DNA of 47,460 nucleotides from the NCBI RefSeq assembly GCF_021531995.1, contig NZ_JAFBIZ010000008.1:1-47460 (forward strand), in the 5' to 3' direction. The position numbers and the translations under genes were made by a program. This DNA is from Faecalicatena contorta (lineage in GTDB: Bacteria; Bacillota; Clostridia; Lachnospirales; Lachnospiraceae). The notes beneath the pieces are model-generated. The model searched no databases, was not told the DNA's origin, and saw only the letters and a program-made list of their open reading frames with translations. Shown piece by piece: positions 25,075 to 33,284 of this stretch. Numbering within the stretch: the first letter of the stretch is position 1; each line of letters opens with the position of its first letter.

Positions 25075-26262
25075 ATGTCAGGGAATATGGAAACCGGCGG
25101 TCATTCCTCTGCTGAAGGCGGAGAAGATCACAGTGAAGTGAACGAAACCACGGAGAATGTCGAGAACGTATCTGAAACAGAGGAAGTGGATGAAAACTTC
25201 GAAGATTGTGAATTGAAAGAAGGAATAAAAGGGAATCATTCTGAGATTCAGGAGATAGAAGAAGAGGATTTCAGTGACTGCGCTAAAAAAGAAGAAATTG
25301 CCGGGGAAACAGAGAAAAAAGTGCCGGATGAGACAAAAGAAACAGAAGAGATAGCAAAAGAATCAGAAGAAATACCGGAAGAAACAGAAGAACTGCCGGA
25401 AGAGACCCTCGAGAATGCTGTGCTCGAACAAAAGCAGATGAGCGATGAGATAGATAAAAAGTTTGAGGATGTCCTGTCAAAAGAAATTGGCTCAGATGAG
25501 TACAAAGAAGCGTTGAAAGAGTATAATGATCTCAAAGCACAGAAGGAAGAACTGGATGAAAAGATTCAGTCAATGGAAGCGAAAAAAGATCTTGTGGAAG
25601 AAAAAACTTCTTATGAGAATCTCACGGAATATATGAATGCTCATAATTATGGGCGAGAAGACTATGAGACCTATTCTCAGGATCCGGAGTGGAGAAGATT
25701 ACATAAGCAGGAGTTCCCGGACTATGAGCTTCCGCCGCTTAAAGAGAATGACAACACACAGGAGTGGAAAAAGATGTCTGTTGAGATGTCTCCACAGGAG
25801 AACCTGGAAGCAACCAATCCGAATTATGAGTCCGGTATGGAATGGCAAACCAACTGTCAGAGATGTGTTCCCACTTATGAGATGAGGGAGCGAGGCTATG
25901 ATGTTACAGCTCTTCCGTGTAATGATGCGGATGATTATCTGTCTTACCATCCATTTGAAGTGTGGGAAGATGCTGAGATCCGGGCAACGATCGGAGATGG
26001 AAAAGCAGATATTGAAGAAGCTATGAATGAGTGGGGGGATGGATCCCGTGCTCAGGTTGTGGTACTGTGGGAGGTCGGAGACGGCGGACATACGTTTATT
26101 GCTGAGCAGCGAGATGGAAAGACATACTTTACAGATCCGCAGACCGGAGAATCGGATGTATCATGGTATTTTGATAATGTCAAAGATAACTGTACTCGTT
26201 ACTGTCGGATTGATGATGCAAAAACTTCGAAAAAAATAACAGAGTGTTGTAAAGGGGTTTAG
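25075..26262 (+). CDS. Papain-fold (Tox-PL-like) toxin protein
   Basis: A 395-residue protein. Residues 1-120 are strongly acidic and low in complexity; about 120-180 form coiled coil (DEYKEALKEYNDLKAQKEELDEKIQSM). From about 255 to 390 comes a papain-fold toxin domain: TNCQRCVPTYEMRERGYDVTALP with Cys261 (or Cys264), GDGGHTFIAEQRDGKTYF with His339, and TDPQTGE with Asp354. This order and spacing match the polymorphic-toxin family called Tox-PL or papain fold toxin 1, glutamine deamidases or proteases. There is no signal peptide, lipobox or WXG motif, so export, if any, needs dedicated machinery. The next gene, 4 bases later, looks like a matching immunity protein. GGAGA lies 6 bases before the ATG. 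The activity is inferred from motifs. Confidence 0.78.
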   Translation: MSGNMETGGHSSAEGGEDHSEVNETTENVENVSETEEVDENFEDCELKEGIKGNHSEIQEIEEEDFSDCAKKEEIAGETEKKVPDETKETEEIAKESEEIPEETEELPEETLENAVLEQKQMSDEIDKKFEDVLSKEIGSDEYKEALKEYNDLKAQKEELDEKIQSMEAKKDLVEEKTSYENLTEYMNAHNYGREDYETYSQDPEWRRLHKQEFPDYELPPLKENDNTQEWKKMSVEMSPQENLEATNPNYESGMEWQTNCQRCVPTYEMRERGYDVTALPCNDADDYLSYHPFEVWEDAEIRATIGDGKADIEEAMNEWGDGSRAQVVVLWEVGDGGHTFIAEQRDGKTYFTDPQTGESDVSWYFDNVKDNCTRYCRIDDAKTSKKITECCKGV

Positions 26263-26266
26263 AATA

Positions 26267-26530
26267 ATGGTAGAAAAAAATGAAGCATTGGAGATTGCAA
26301 AAAGATATTATCAGGAAAATGGCAGTCAGGAGATTACAAAATTCTATGATGCAGAAAAGAGCTGGATCGCATTTGGAGGCCGCCCGGGACAGGTAAAGAT
26401 TGGAAACAGTGGAATTGCAATCGATAAGAAATGTGGGGAGATCAGTGGATTTATCCTTCCTTCCAAAGAAAATTTTGAGATATTAAAAAAAGCTGTATTG
26501 ATAGATGTATCAGAAAAGGAGAAGAGATGA
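26267..26530 (+). CDS. Probable Imm35/YrhB-type immunity protein
   Basis: An 87-residue soluble protein. EALEIAKRYYQENG, the strand KSWIAFGGRPG, and IGNSGIAIDKKCGEISGFILPS are the pattern I associate with Imm35 (YrhB) proteins: helix, strands with a W, then GN-x-GIxVDKxxG. Imm35 genes are known partners of papain-fold toxins, and this one begins 4 bases after the toxin stop, the usual place for an immunity gene. It should bind and block the toxin in the producer cell. The last four bases overlap the next gene (ATGA). Family identity is by eye. Confidence 0.65.
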   Translation: MVEKNEALEIAKRYYQENGSQEITKFYDAEKSWIAFGGRPGQVKIGNSGIAIDKKCGEISGFILPSKENFEILKKAVLIDVSEKEKR

Positions 26531-27327
26531 CATCAGTTGTTGGAGTATTATTAGTAGTATGTGTAGGCCTGTTTGCAGCCGGACTGATTGGACGCTCTGG
26601 AACAGAAAGTCTGGCTGAGATAGATGCAAATGTTGCGGCTACGATGGCTATGCTGGTAGTGTTTTCCTTTCTATTGCTGAGTTTTTCCAGTTTGTCTGAA
26701 CTGGCACAGATTTTTTCGGGAATATGCGGAGGAATTCCATATTTGTCTGATATTGCTGACTATGGTTCACTGGCAGCCATGTTCCATACTGCTCCGTTAA
26801 AGGCAGCAGAATCATTTATGGATGTTGTATTTATGTCCGCGATTATTAATATTATATCATTATTACCATTAACTTCCGGAAGTGCCGTTGGAAAATTAGG
26901 AGTAAAGATATTTACAGGTATGATTTTGGGTATTATCTCGTTGATTATACTGAACTATGTGATAAAAGGGTCCGGACCATACCAATATATTACTGCATTG
27001 ATTGGAGCGGGAATTGCATTAATTGCAGTTGGAAGTGTACCGGCTGCTATTATTTCAGTGTTAAAGAAGAATGAGTCCATAGGAGTGGGAGCTCTTGCTA
27101 CTTTATTGATTTTTTCGAAGAGCAAGGTGGTAGGGATTCTCAGAGATTCTTTTTTAAAGGCAATTGTATTTGTTTGGGCAATTTATTTTCTGGAAGTGAA
27201 GTTTGGATCATTAGCAAACTTTATGTCTCAGATGTCTGCTTTATCCGTTATTGCCGGACCGGCACTGATAATGATCGCAGGGTTAGTATTTTTGTTTTAC
27301 AGTGTATTTGGGAAAAAACATTATTAA
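26527..27327 (+). CDS. Polytopic membrane protein, unknown family
   Basis: A 266-residue, very hydrophobic protein with about seven or eight membrane segments, for example VVGVLLVVCVGLFAAGLIG at the start, AATMAMLVVFSFLLLSF, VVFMSAIINIISLLPL, VKIFTGMILGIISLIILNYVI, YITALIGAGIALIAVGSVPAAII, LKAIVFVWAIYFL and SVIAGPALIMIAGLVFLFYSVF. Motifs of known transporters are absent. Its start overlaps the immunity gene by 4 bases, which implies translational coupling. It could be an export channel or a membrane-bound part of the system; comparable polytopic proteins (VirB6/TrbL-like) occur in type IV secretion, but I see no direct similarity. Confidence 0.72.
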   Translation: MTSVVGVLLVVCVGLFAAGLIGRSGTESLAEIDANVAATMAMLVVFSFLLLSFSSLSELAQIFSGICGGIPYLSDIADYGSLAAMFHTAPLKAAESFMDVVFMSAIINIISLLPLTSGSAVGKLGVKIFTGMILGIISLIILNYVIKGSGPYQYITALIGAGIALIAVGSVPAAIISVLKKNESIGVGALATLLIFSKSKVVGILRDSFLKAIVFVWAIYFLEVKFGSLANFMSQMSALSVIAGPALIMIAGLVFLFYSVFGKKHY

Positions 27328-27342
27328 GGAGGAGATGCAAAG

Positions 27343-27840
27343 ATGCCAAGACCAATATTGAGAACACCACAGAAAAATGAAACACAGACAAACAGTATCC
27401 TGAGTGCAACCTGCAATCAGGAACAGAAGCAGAAGACACAGCAGATTGATAAGATGAAATTGGACAGACTCTTAAGACAGCCTCGTTCCAAAGCGTACAT
27501 GGATGCAATGCATAAGCTGGATGCGGGCGGACATGTGCATAATCAGGCGAAAGTAGACAGTATCATTCATACGATCCGCCAGGAATTTCCGGAGATCGAG
27601 CTGTCGGGCATCCTGCTTGGCTATGTATCCATCTGCTATCTGGGAAGACCATATGAAGTCCATACGCTGGATGTAGCAGGTGGTATTATTGAGCATTACA
27701 AAGCCGGAGAAACACTGCCGAACGGGATGGAAAAAGCAAGAGGCATTGCAATGCGCGGAGGATATGATTTTATTGAAGTATATGTAGACTGCTGCAGAGC
27801 GATCAGTTCCAATGGAACAGTATCAGTAATATCCTGCTAG
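27343..27840 (+). CDS. Conserved-looking soluble protein, unknown
   Basis: A 165-residue protein without signal or membrane segment. The N-terminal 50 residues are polar and probably disordered. A compact domain follows (VDSIIHTIRQEFPEIELSGILLGYVSICYLGRPYEVHTLDVAGGIIEHYKAGETLPNGMEKARGIAMRGGYDFIEVYVDCCRAISSNGTVSVIS) with alternating strands and helices, a YEVHTLD segment and a paired CC near the end. I cannot place it. AAGGAGG lies upstream of the ATG. The position between the membrane protein and the surface proteins suggests it is part of the same operon; it could be an effector, chaperone or second immunity protein. Confidence 0.7.
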   Translation: MPRPILRTPQKNETQTNSILSATCNQEQKQKTQQIDKMKLDRLLRQPRSKAYMDAMHKLDAGGHVHNQAKVDSIIHTIRQEFPEIELSGILLGYVSICYLGRPYEVHTLDVAGGIIEHYKAGETLPNGMEKARGIAMRGGYDFIEVYVDCCRAISSNGTVSVISC

Positions 27841-27861
27841 ATGAACTGATGAGGTGAGAGA

Positions 27862-28692
27862 ATGAAGTGTAAGAATTGTGGATGTGAAGTAAAGGATACT
27901 TCCAGGTTCTGTACGAATTGTGGGACACCGGTAGAACCGTCAGATAAGACTTCTGGAAAATCCGTAATAAAGTCGGGGACCGGCAGTGATAAGATCAAGA
28001 TAATTGTACTGGCAGCGATGCTTGTGATTGCAGTAGCTGCCGGATTGATTGTGAAAAATATGCGTCAGAATGATGCGGATGAAGATTATCTGGTTTCTGC
28101 GGAAGAAGAGAAAAAGGAAGAAAAGTCGGAAAAAACAGAAGAGGAGACAGAAGAGTCACAGGAAGAAGAGAATGAAAAAGAAGATACATCGGATGTACCA
28201 GAATCATCAGATCAGGATACAGCCGTGAATGAAAGTTCTACGGACGTTCCAGCCTATCCGTCAGTGGCTGAAGTTCATGTAACCAGCATTACGGCATCTT
28301 CTTCTCTTTCTGAATATAATATGACGCATGGTCCGGAACGTGTGATGGATGGCAGTCTTTCCACAGCCTGGGTGGAAGGATCATCCGGACAGGGCGAATC
28401 TGAGACAATCACCATATGCTTTGATGCCAACTGCAGGGTTAGTGGAATGAGAATCAATGCCGGATATCAGAAAAGTGCGGATCTTTACAGTAAGAATTCC
28501 AGACCGTCAGTGCTTCGTGTCATTTATACCGATGGGAGCACAGAAGACTGCGCGCTTCAGGATATCAACGGTATGCAGGAGATTCATTTCAGCAGAGAAA
28601 CGGTAACCGGTTCGATTTCGCTTATGATCGTTTCTGTATATCCGGGAACAAAATATTCGGATACCGTCATATCAGAAATTCAGTTTTTCTAA
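27862..28692 (+). CDS. Zinc-ribbon, single-TM protein with discoidin-like outer domain
   Basis: A 276-residue protein with three parts. A cytoplasmic zinc ribbon KCKNCGCEVKDTSRFCTNCGTP lies at residues 2-23. One membrane segment, IKIIVLAAMLVIAVAAGLIV, lies near residue 50-68. A Glu/Asp/Lys-rich stalk to about 130 carries an outer domain (VHVTSITASSSLSEYNMTHGPERVMDGSLSTAWVEG...ITICFDANCRVSGMRINAGYQKS...RVIYTDGSTEDCALQD...VYPGTKYSDTVISEIQFF) of the discoidin/F5-8C type, often annotated as NADase-type glycan-binding. It should bind sugar polymers at the cell surface. The N-terminal part closely parallels the lectin protein at 29531, suggesting duplication with domain exchange. Confidence 0.82.
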   Translation: MKCKNCGCEVKDTSRFCTNCGTPVEPSDKTSGKSVIKSGTGSDKIKIIVLAAMLVIAVAAGLIVKNMRQNDADEDYLVSAEEEKKEEKSEKTEEETEESQEEENEKEDTSDVPESSDQDTAVNESSTDVPAYPSVAEVHVTSITASSSLSEYNMTHGPERVMDGSLSTAWVEGSSGQGESETITICFDANCRVSGMRINAGYQKSADLYSKNSRPSVLRVIYTDGSTEDCALQDINGMQEIHFSRETVTGSISLMIVSVYPGTKYSDTVISEIQFF

Positions 28693-28713
28693 GATTGCAG
28701 GATAGAGGATGGA

Positions 28714-29526
28714 ATGTATAAACATATATTATTCAGAACAAGAGTGTTGATTCTGATTATGGCGTTTGCAGCAGGAATCAGCGGCTGCTCTTCGCATTCC
28801 GGTGATGAGGACAAGAGCAATGTGGAGGTTACTCAGGATCTGGAGCATTCGGATCCGGAAGAAGACCGGCAGGAAAAAGAATCGGAAATCGGGAATGATG
28901 AATCAGAGGAAACAGAAGAAACAGAAGAAAATAATGCTGACGATGAGCCGGATATGCAGGTGTCAGATGAGACATTTGTCAATGTAAAAGTATATCTGCC
29001 GGATATTTTTGTGGAACTGAAGTATGCGACAACAGATAACTTTACAGGGCAAAAGATCTATGATTTTTCGGATGCCTATCTCCGTTTTGGGACAGTGAAA
29101 AAGCTGATGCAGGTACAGGAACAGCTAAAGCAGGGAGGCTTTTCATTGAAAATATGGGATGCATTCCGACCGGTATCGGCACAGTATACGTTGTGGAATA
29201 TCTGTCCGAACGCTACATACGTGGCGAATCCGAATCAGGGATATTCTTCGCACAGCAGAGGAAATACTATAGATATTACAATTGTAAGAGATGATGGGGA
29301 AGAGCTTCCAATGCCCTCCGGATTTGATGATTTTTCAGCCAGAGCGGATCGTGACTACAGTGATTGTGGGTCAGATGCGGCGAATAATGCACAGAATCTG
29401 GAACGTCTAATGGTAGAAAACGGGTTTCGGCCATATGCAGGAGAATGGTGGCATTATACGGATGAGGAAGATTATCCGGTAGAGGAAGTTTTCTGTCCGG
29501 AATCATCAGAGAATAGGGAGGAATGA
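28714..29526 (+). CDS. VanX/DdpX-like D-Ala-D-Ala dipeptidase lipoprotein
   Basis: A 270-residue lipoprotein. The signal peptide ends in the lipobox ISGC (Cys near residue 25), followed by a Glu-rich linker to about 85. The catalytic domain is M15D peptidase: VNVKVYLPDIFVELKYATTDNFTG and FRPVSAQ as in VanX, the zinc motif SSHSRGNTIDITIV with His180 and Asp187, and EWWHY with the base Glu244 and zinc ligand His247. VanX enzymes cut free D-Ala-D-Ala and are cytoplasmic; a lipid-anchored outside copy more likely trims wall or released muropeptide D-Ala. No vanHA genes are near, so vancomycin resistance is not implied. It sits between the two zinc-ribbon surface proteins. Confidence 0.88.
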   Translation: MYKHILFRTRVLILIMAFAAGISGCSSHSGDEDKSNVEVTQDLEHSDPEEDRQEKESEIGNDESEETEETEENNADDEPDMQVSDETFVNVKVYLPDIFVELKYATTDNFTGQKIYDFSDAYLRFGTVKKLMQVQEQLKQGGFSLKIWDAFRPVSAQYTLWNICPNATYVANPNQGYSSHSRGNTIDITIVRDDGEELPMPSGFDDFSARADRDYSDCGSDAANNAQNLERLMVENGFRPYAGEWWHYTDEEDYPVEEVFCPESSENREE

Positions 29527-29530
29527 GAAA

Positions 29531-30370
29531 ATGAAGTGCCCGAATTGTGGAATGGAAGTAAAGGAGAATGCAAAGTTCTGTACGAACTGTGGAACACCTG
29601 TTGGATCCGGGACAGAACAAAAGCCGGAGCAGCAGCTGTGGCAACAGCCGGAAATACAGCCGGTTCCGCCAAAAAAAGGAATGAATGATCAGAAGAAGAT
29701 TCTTTTAATTGTCGGTGTACTGGTACTCGCCGCTGTGCTTGGATCTGCTGTAAAAATAATGAAGAACAAAGAAGCAGAAGAAGACTTTGATATGGAGGCA
29801 TTTCTGGCCGAAGAGGAAGACAGGGGAGAAGAAAACAGCGAAGATGTGCCTGAGGAAGAAGTGGACGAAGAGTCAGAAACAGATGCCGAAGAGGAAGAGC
29901 CGGTGTATGACTCGACGGAAGGCGGAATTCACAGTTATGATTATGTGATTGATGACTGTACATGGCAGGAAGCGTTCAACAAAGCCCGCCAGGCTGGTGG
30001 ATATCTGGTCCATATCAACAGTCGAGAAGAATATAATTATATTCTGGCGGACATTGCCAGACTGGGATACAATAAGATTCAGTTCCGACTGGGAGGACGC
30101 CGTGATGCGAATGGAGTAGATTATTACTGGGTAGATGAGAATAATGAACTCTATGGGGATGTGCTCAACTCTCCGGAATATTGGGCATATGGCGAATGGA
30201 TGCAGGGAGAACCAAGTTTTCAGGATGGTGAGATAGCAGAAGACTGTATGGACTTTTATTATTATGAAAATGAGAACAGATGGACCTGGAATGATGTACC
30301 GAATGATATTATCAGTGTGGTTCCGTATTTCAGCGGAAAGATAGGATATATTGTAGAATATGAAAATTAG
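29531..30370 (+). CDS. Zinc-ribbon, single-TM protein with C-type-lectin domain
   Basis: A 279-residue protein built like the one at 27862. The zinc ribbon is MKCPNCGMEVKENAKFCTNC, a Gln/Pro-rich linker follows, then one membrane segment KKILLIVGVLVLAAVLGSAV near residue 56-75 and an acidic stalk to about 130. The outer C-type-lectin fold (YDYVIDDCTWQEAFNKARQAGGYLVHINSREEYNYI...IQFRLGGRRDANGVDYYWVDENNE...YWAYGEWMQGEPS...EDCMDFYYYENENRWTWNDVPN) has the LVHINSxEE and WxWND marks of the family. A surface sugar- or protein-binding role is likely. The last 11 bases overlap the GH3 gene start, so the two are translationally coupled. Confidence 0.85.
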   Translation: MKCPNCGMEVKENAKFCTNCGTPVGSGTEQKPEQQLWQQPEIQPVPPKKGMNDQKKILLIVGVLVLAAVLGSAVKIMKNKEAEEDFDMEAFLAEEEDRGEENSEDVPEEEVDEESETDAEEEEPVYDSTEGGIHSYDYVIDDCTWQEAFNKARQAGGYLVHINSREEYNYILADIARLGYNKIQFRLGGRRDANGVDYYWVDENNELYGDVLNSPEYWAYGEWMQGEPSFQDGEIAEDCMDFYYYENENRWTWNDVPNDIISVVPYFSGKIGYIVEYEN

Positions 30371-31586
30371 AAGATGTAGTCTGCTGGCGGTCGCTGTACT
30401 TCTGTTATTGTGCAGTGGATGCAGCAGTAAAACAAACGGGGATAAGCAGACAGGAGACGCGACACCGTTGAAAGCGTCGACTGAAGATGCAGGAGGAAAA
30501 GATACAGAACAGAAAAATGAAGAGAATGAGATGACAGAGAAGATCAACCAGTATCTGCAGACAATGACACTGGAGGAAAAGGTGGCCCAGATGTTTATTG
30601 TGCTGCCGGAATCTCTTGTAGAAGGAGTGGATCCGGTGATTGCAGCGGGAGATGCGACAAGAAATGCGATTGATCAGATTCCGGTTGGTGGATTTATCTA
30701 TCTGGACAGTAATCTGCAGTCACCGGAACAGGTGAAGACGATGCTTGCAAATGTGCAGTCTTACAGTATGGGACGGATCGGCCTTCCGGCACTTTTGTGT
30801 GTGGATGAAGAAGGAGGAACGGTTGCAAGGATCAGTGGAACCGGGAAGTTTAATGTTCAGGCCATTGAGAATATGTCCGAGATCGGACAGGCCAATGATA
30901 TGAACCGGGCCAGAGAGGTTGGTGCGTCTATCGGTGTTTCGCTGGCAGAACTGGGATTTAATGTTGATTTTGCACCGGTTGCGGATGTACTGACCAACCC
31001 GGAGAATCAAGTCGTAAAAGAACGTTCATTCGGGACGGATCCACAGGTCGTCTCCGATATGTGTCAGGCAGTAATGGAAGGATTGAAAGAATCCGGTATC
31101 TATGCGACCTATAAGCATTTTCCGGGACACGGTATGACTTCGGCAGACACACATGCCGGATATGCATATTCAGATAAAACACTGGAGGAGTTGGAATCGT
31201 GTGAGCTGATTCCATTTCAGGAGGGGATTGCGGATGGCACCTCTTTCGTGATGGTCGGGCATATTTCTATGCCGGGGATTACGGGGGATCAGGAACCGGC
31301 CTCTCTCTCTGAGTATATGATTACAGAAGTACTGAGGGAAAAGATGGGATATGACGGCATTGTCATTACAGACGCTATGAATATGGGGGCTATTGTACAA
31401 CAGTATTCTTCGGCGGAAGCGGCTGTTAAGACCATACAGGCAGGGACGGATCTGATCCTGATGCCTGCAGATTTCCGGTCTGCTTATGAAGGGGTAATAG
31501 AGGCAGTTCATAACGGAGAAATATCGCAGGATAGAATTGATCAGTCAGTAACAAGAATCTTATCTGTAAAATTTCAGATAAAATAA
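30360..31586 (+). CDS. GH3 beta-N-acetylhexosaminidase lipoprotein (NagZ-like)
   Basis: A 408-residue glycoside hydrolase family 3 enzyme of the NagZ branch. The signal peptide ends at the lipobox CSGC, so the enzyme is tethered outside. The single barrel domain includes LEEKVAQMFIV, CVDEEGGTVARI, NVDFAPVADV, the NagZ catalytic His-Asp loop KHFPGHG (252-258) with DTH (263-265), and the nucleophile Asp in GIVITDAMNMGA. NagZ-type enzymes remove terminal GlcNAc from muropeptides. Outside the cell and with a D-Ala-D-Ala dipeptidase two genes upstream, it suggests muropeptide or wall processing at the surface. Confidence 0.9.
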   Translation: MKIRRCSLLAVAVLLLLCSGCSSKTNGDKQTGDATPLKASTEDAGGKDTEQKNEENEMTEKINQYLQTMTLEEKVAQMFIVLPESLVEGVDPVIAAGDATRNAIDQIPVGGFIYLDSNLQSPEQVKTMLANVQSYSMGRIGLPALLCVDEEGGTVARISGTGKFNVQAIENMSEIGQANDMNRAREVGASIGVSLAELGFNVDFAPVADVLTNPENQVVKERSFGTDPQVVSDMCQAVMEGLKESGIYATYKHFPGHGMTSADTHAGYAYSDKTLEELESCELIPFQEGIADGTSFVMVGHISMPGITGDQEPASLSEYMITEVLREKMGYDGIVITDAMNMGAIVQQYSSAEAAVKTIQAGTDLILMPADFRSAYEGVIEAVHNGEISQDRIDQSVTRILSVKFQIK

Positions 31587-31616
31587 TAAAAAGAAAGAGA
31601 AAAGAGAGAATAAGGT

Positions 31617-33161
31617 ATGCAAGAAATTTTTGAATCAATCAATGGTATTTTTGCGTTTATCGGTCCTTTATCGGATTTTTTATGGGATTTTCCGACGAAT
31701 TTTGAATGGTATGCTTCCATTCCTCTGCTGGGAAACTTTTCATTTGCAATTATCCTGTTATTAGGTTCCGGTATCTTTTTCAGTTTTCGGATTGGATTCA
31801 TGCAGGTGACGCATTTTAAAAAAGGAATCGCAATTATGACGGAGAAGCGCACGGTAGATACGGGAATCTCTCCACTCGCGGCATTTCTTCTCAGTTCTGC
31901 CATGCGCGTGGGGCCGGGAAATATCATCGGCGTAACTGGGGCGATTGCAGTTGGAGGGCCGGGAGCATTGTTCTGGATGTGGATCTCTGCATTTTTCGGG
32001 ATGGCGGTAGCCTATATGGAAGGTGTTCTGGCGCAGATCTTCAAAGAGAAGAAAGATGATGAGTTTATCGGAGGTCTTCCATTCTATGGAAGAAAACTTC
32101 TTGGCAATAAAGTATGGATCGGAGTGTTTCTGTCATTGCTTTATATTCTGTATGCTTTCTGCTGTCTTCCGGCACAGGGATTCAATGTTGTATCTTCCCT
32201 GGGAAGAATGGCTGAGATTGTAACGGGAGCAGCCATTGCTTCTGATTCGGTATTCTATTATGTGGTTGGTGCATTGACGATTGTGCTGACTGCAATCATT
32301 GCTTTTGGAGGAATAAAGAAGGTTACAAAGTGGACGGATAAGATGGTTCCGGTGATGGCAGTTCTTTATATTGTGACGGTTCTGATTCTGATTGTTCTGA
32401 ATATTGGTTCGGTTCCTTACTTTTTCAAAGCAGTATTTTCCGGTGCTTTTCGACCGGAAGCCTTCTTTGGCGGAATGTTTGGAACGGTACTCGCGCAGGG
32501 CGTAAAAAGAGGATTAATGTCTAATGAGGCCGGACAGGGAACGATTACCATGTCTGCGGCAGCATCTGATGCAAAACATCCATGTGAGCAGGGAATTCTG
32601 GCATCTATCGGTGTATTCCTGGATACGATTGTGATATGTACACTATCCGGATTTGTTGTGGTAATGGCTCACTGCTGGGACGGACCGAATGCAGATACAT
32701 GGGCAGGTCTTGATAAATTACCGAAATTTACCGAATCCATTGCACAGCTGACACCGGGAACGGCAGCAAATGCAATTGTGACTTTCCTGATTACACTGTG
32801 CTTTTGCATGTTTGCCTATACTTGTCTTCTTGGTATGATCAGTTTTTCGGAGATTGCGGCAAATCGGATCCGTAAAGACAAGGGGTTCATAAATATCGTC
32901 AGAGGGATTGCGCTTTTTGTGGCTGCATTTGGTATCCTTTGCAATATTGCCGGATTGGAACTTGGAAACCTGTGGGCATTTTCCGATCTTGGAAATATTT
33001 TGATCGTATTTTTCAATGTTCCGATTGTCTATGTAGGATCCAGATATGTACTGCGGGCAACAAAGCATTATAAAAAGAATGACGGAACTCCGTTTACTTC
33101 AGAAGTGATCGGGAGAAATGACTGTATTTTCTGGGATGAACGTGCAAAGAATTTGAAATAG
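31617..33161 (+). CDS. AGCS-family alanine/glycine:cation symporter
   Basis: A 514-residue membrane transporter with 10-11 segments. MRVGPGNIIGVTGAIAVGGPGALFWMWISAFFGMA is the AGCS hallmark near the N-terminus, and GTVLAQGVKRGLMSNEAGQGTITMSAAASDAKHPCEQG is the second conserved block. It takes up alanine or glycine with sodium or proton. It starts 31 bases after the GH3 gene with AAAGAGA-rich sequence before the ATG, and no terminator lies between, so it may be read from the same transcript. Uptake of the D-alanine released by the VanX-like enzyme would make functional sense; that is inference. Confidence 0.92.
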   Translation: MQEIFESINGIFAFIGPLSDFLWDFPTNFEWYASIPLLGNFSFAIILLLGSGIFFSFRIGFMQVTHFKKGIAIMTEKRTVDTGISPLAAFLLSSAMRVGPGNIIGVTGAIAVGGPGALFWMWISAFFGMAVAYMEGVLAQIFKEKKDDEFIGGLPFYGRKLLGNKVWIGVFLSLLYILYAFCCLPAQGFNVVSSLGRMAEIVTGAAIASDSVFYYVVGALTIVLTAIIAFGGIKKVTKWTDKMVPVMAVLYIVTVLILIVLNIGSVPYFFKAVFSGAFRPEAFFGGMFGTVLAQGVKRGLMSNEAGQGTITMSAAASDAKHPCEQGILASIGVFLDTIVICTLSGFVVVMAHCWDGPNADTWAGLDKLPKFTESIAQLTPGTAANAIVTFLITLCFCMFAYTCLLGMISFSEIAANRIRKDKGFINIVRGIALFVAAFGILCNIAGLELGNLWAFSDLGNILIVFFNVPIVYVGSRYVLRATKHYKKNDGTPFTSEVIGRNDCIFWDERAKNLK

Positions 33162-33200
33162 TTTTGTCCGAGACAGAGGGATTAGATAAATGTGCAAAGA

Positions 33201-33246
33201 GGGGACGTCGCAGTAACAGCTGAATAGCCGTTACTGCGGTGTCCCC
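33201..33246. terminator. Bidirectional terminator between convergent genes
   Basis: GGGGAC (33201-33206) and CGCAGTAAC (33209-33217) pair with GTTACTGCG (33230-33238) and GTCCCC (33241-33246). The long GC-rich stem lies between convergent genes; T runs are weak on both sides, so efficiency is uncertain. Confidence 0.7.
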
Positions 33247-33284
33247 TTCAGTTCATATACTGAAAATGCAATAAACTATGCAAA

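Noticed and set aside
20581-26262. ESX/type VII secretion locus
   Set aside because: No EssC-type triple ATPase, WXG100 pair, EsaA, EssB or LXG domain can be seen.
28714-29526. Vancomycin resistance vanX
   Set aside because: No vanH, vanA or vanRS genes are linked, and the protein has a lipobox, unlike cytoplasmic VanX.
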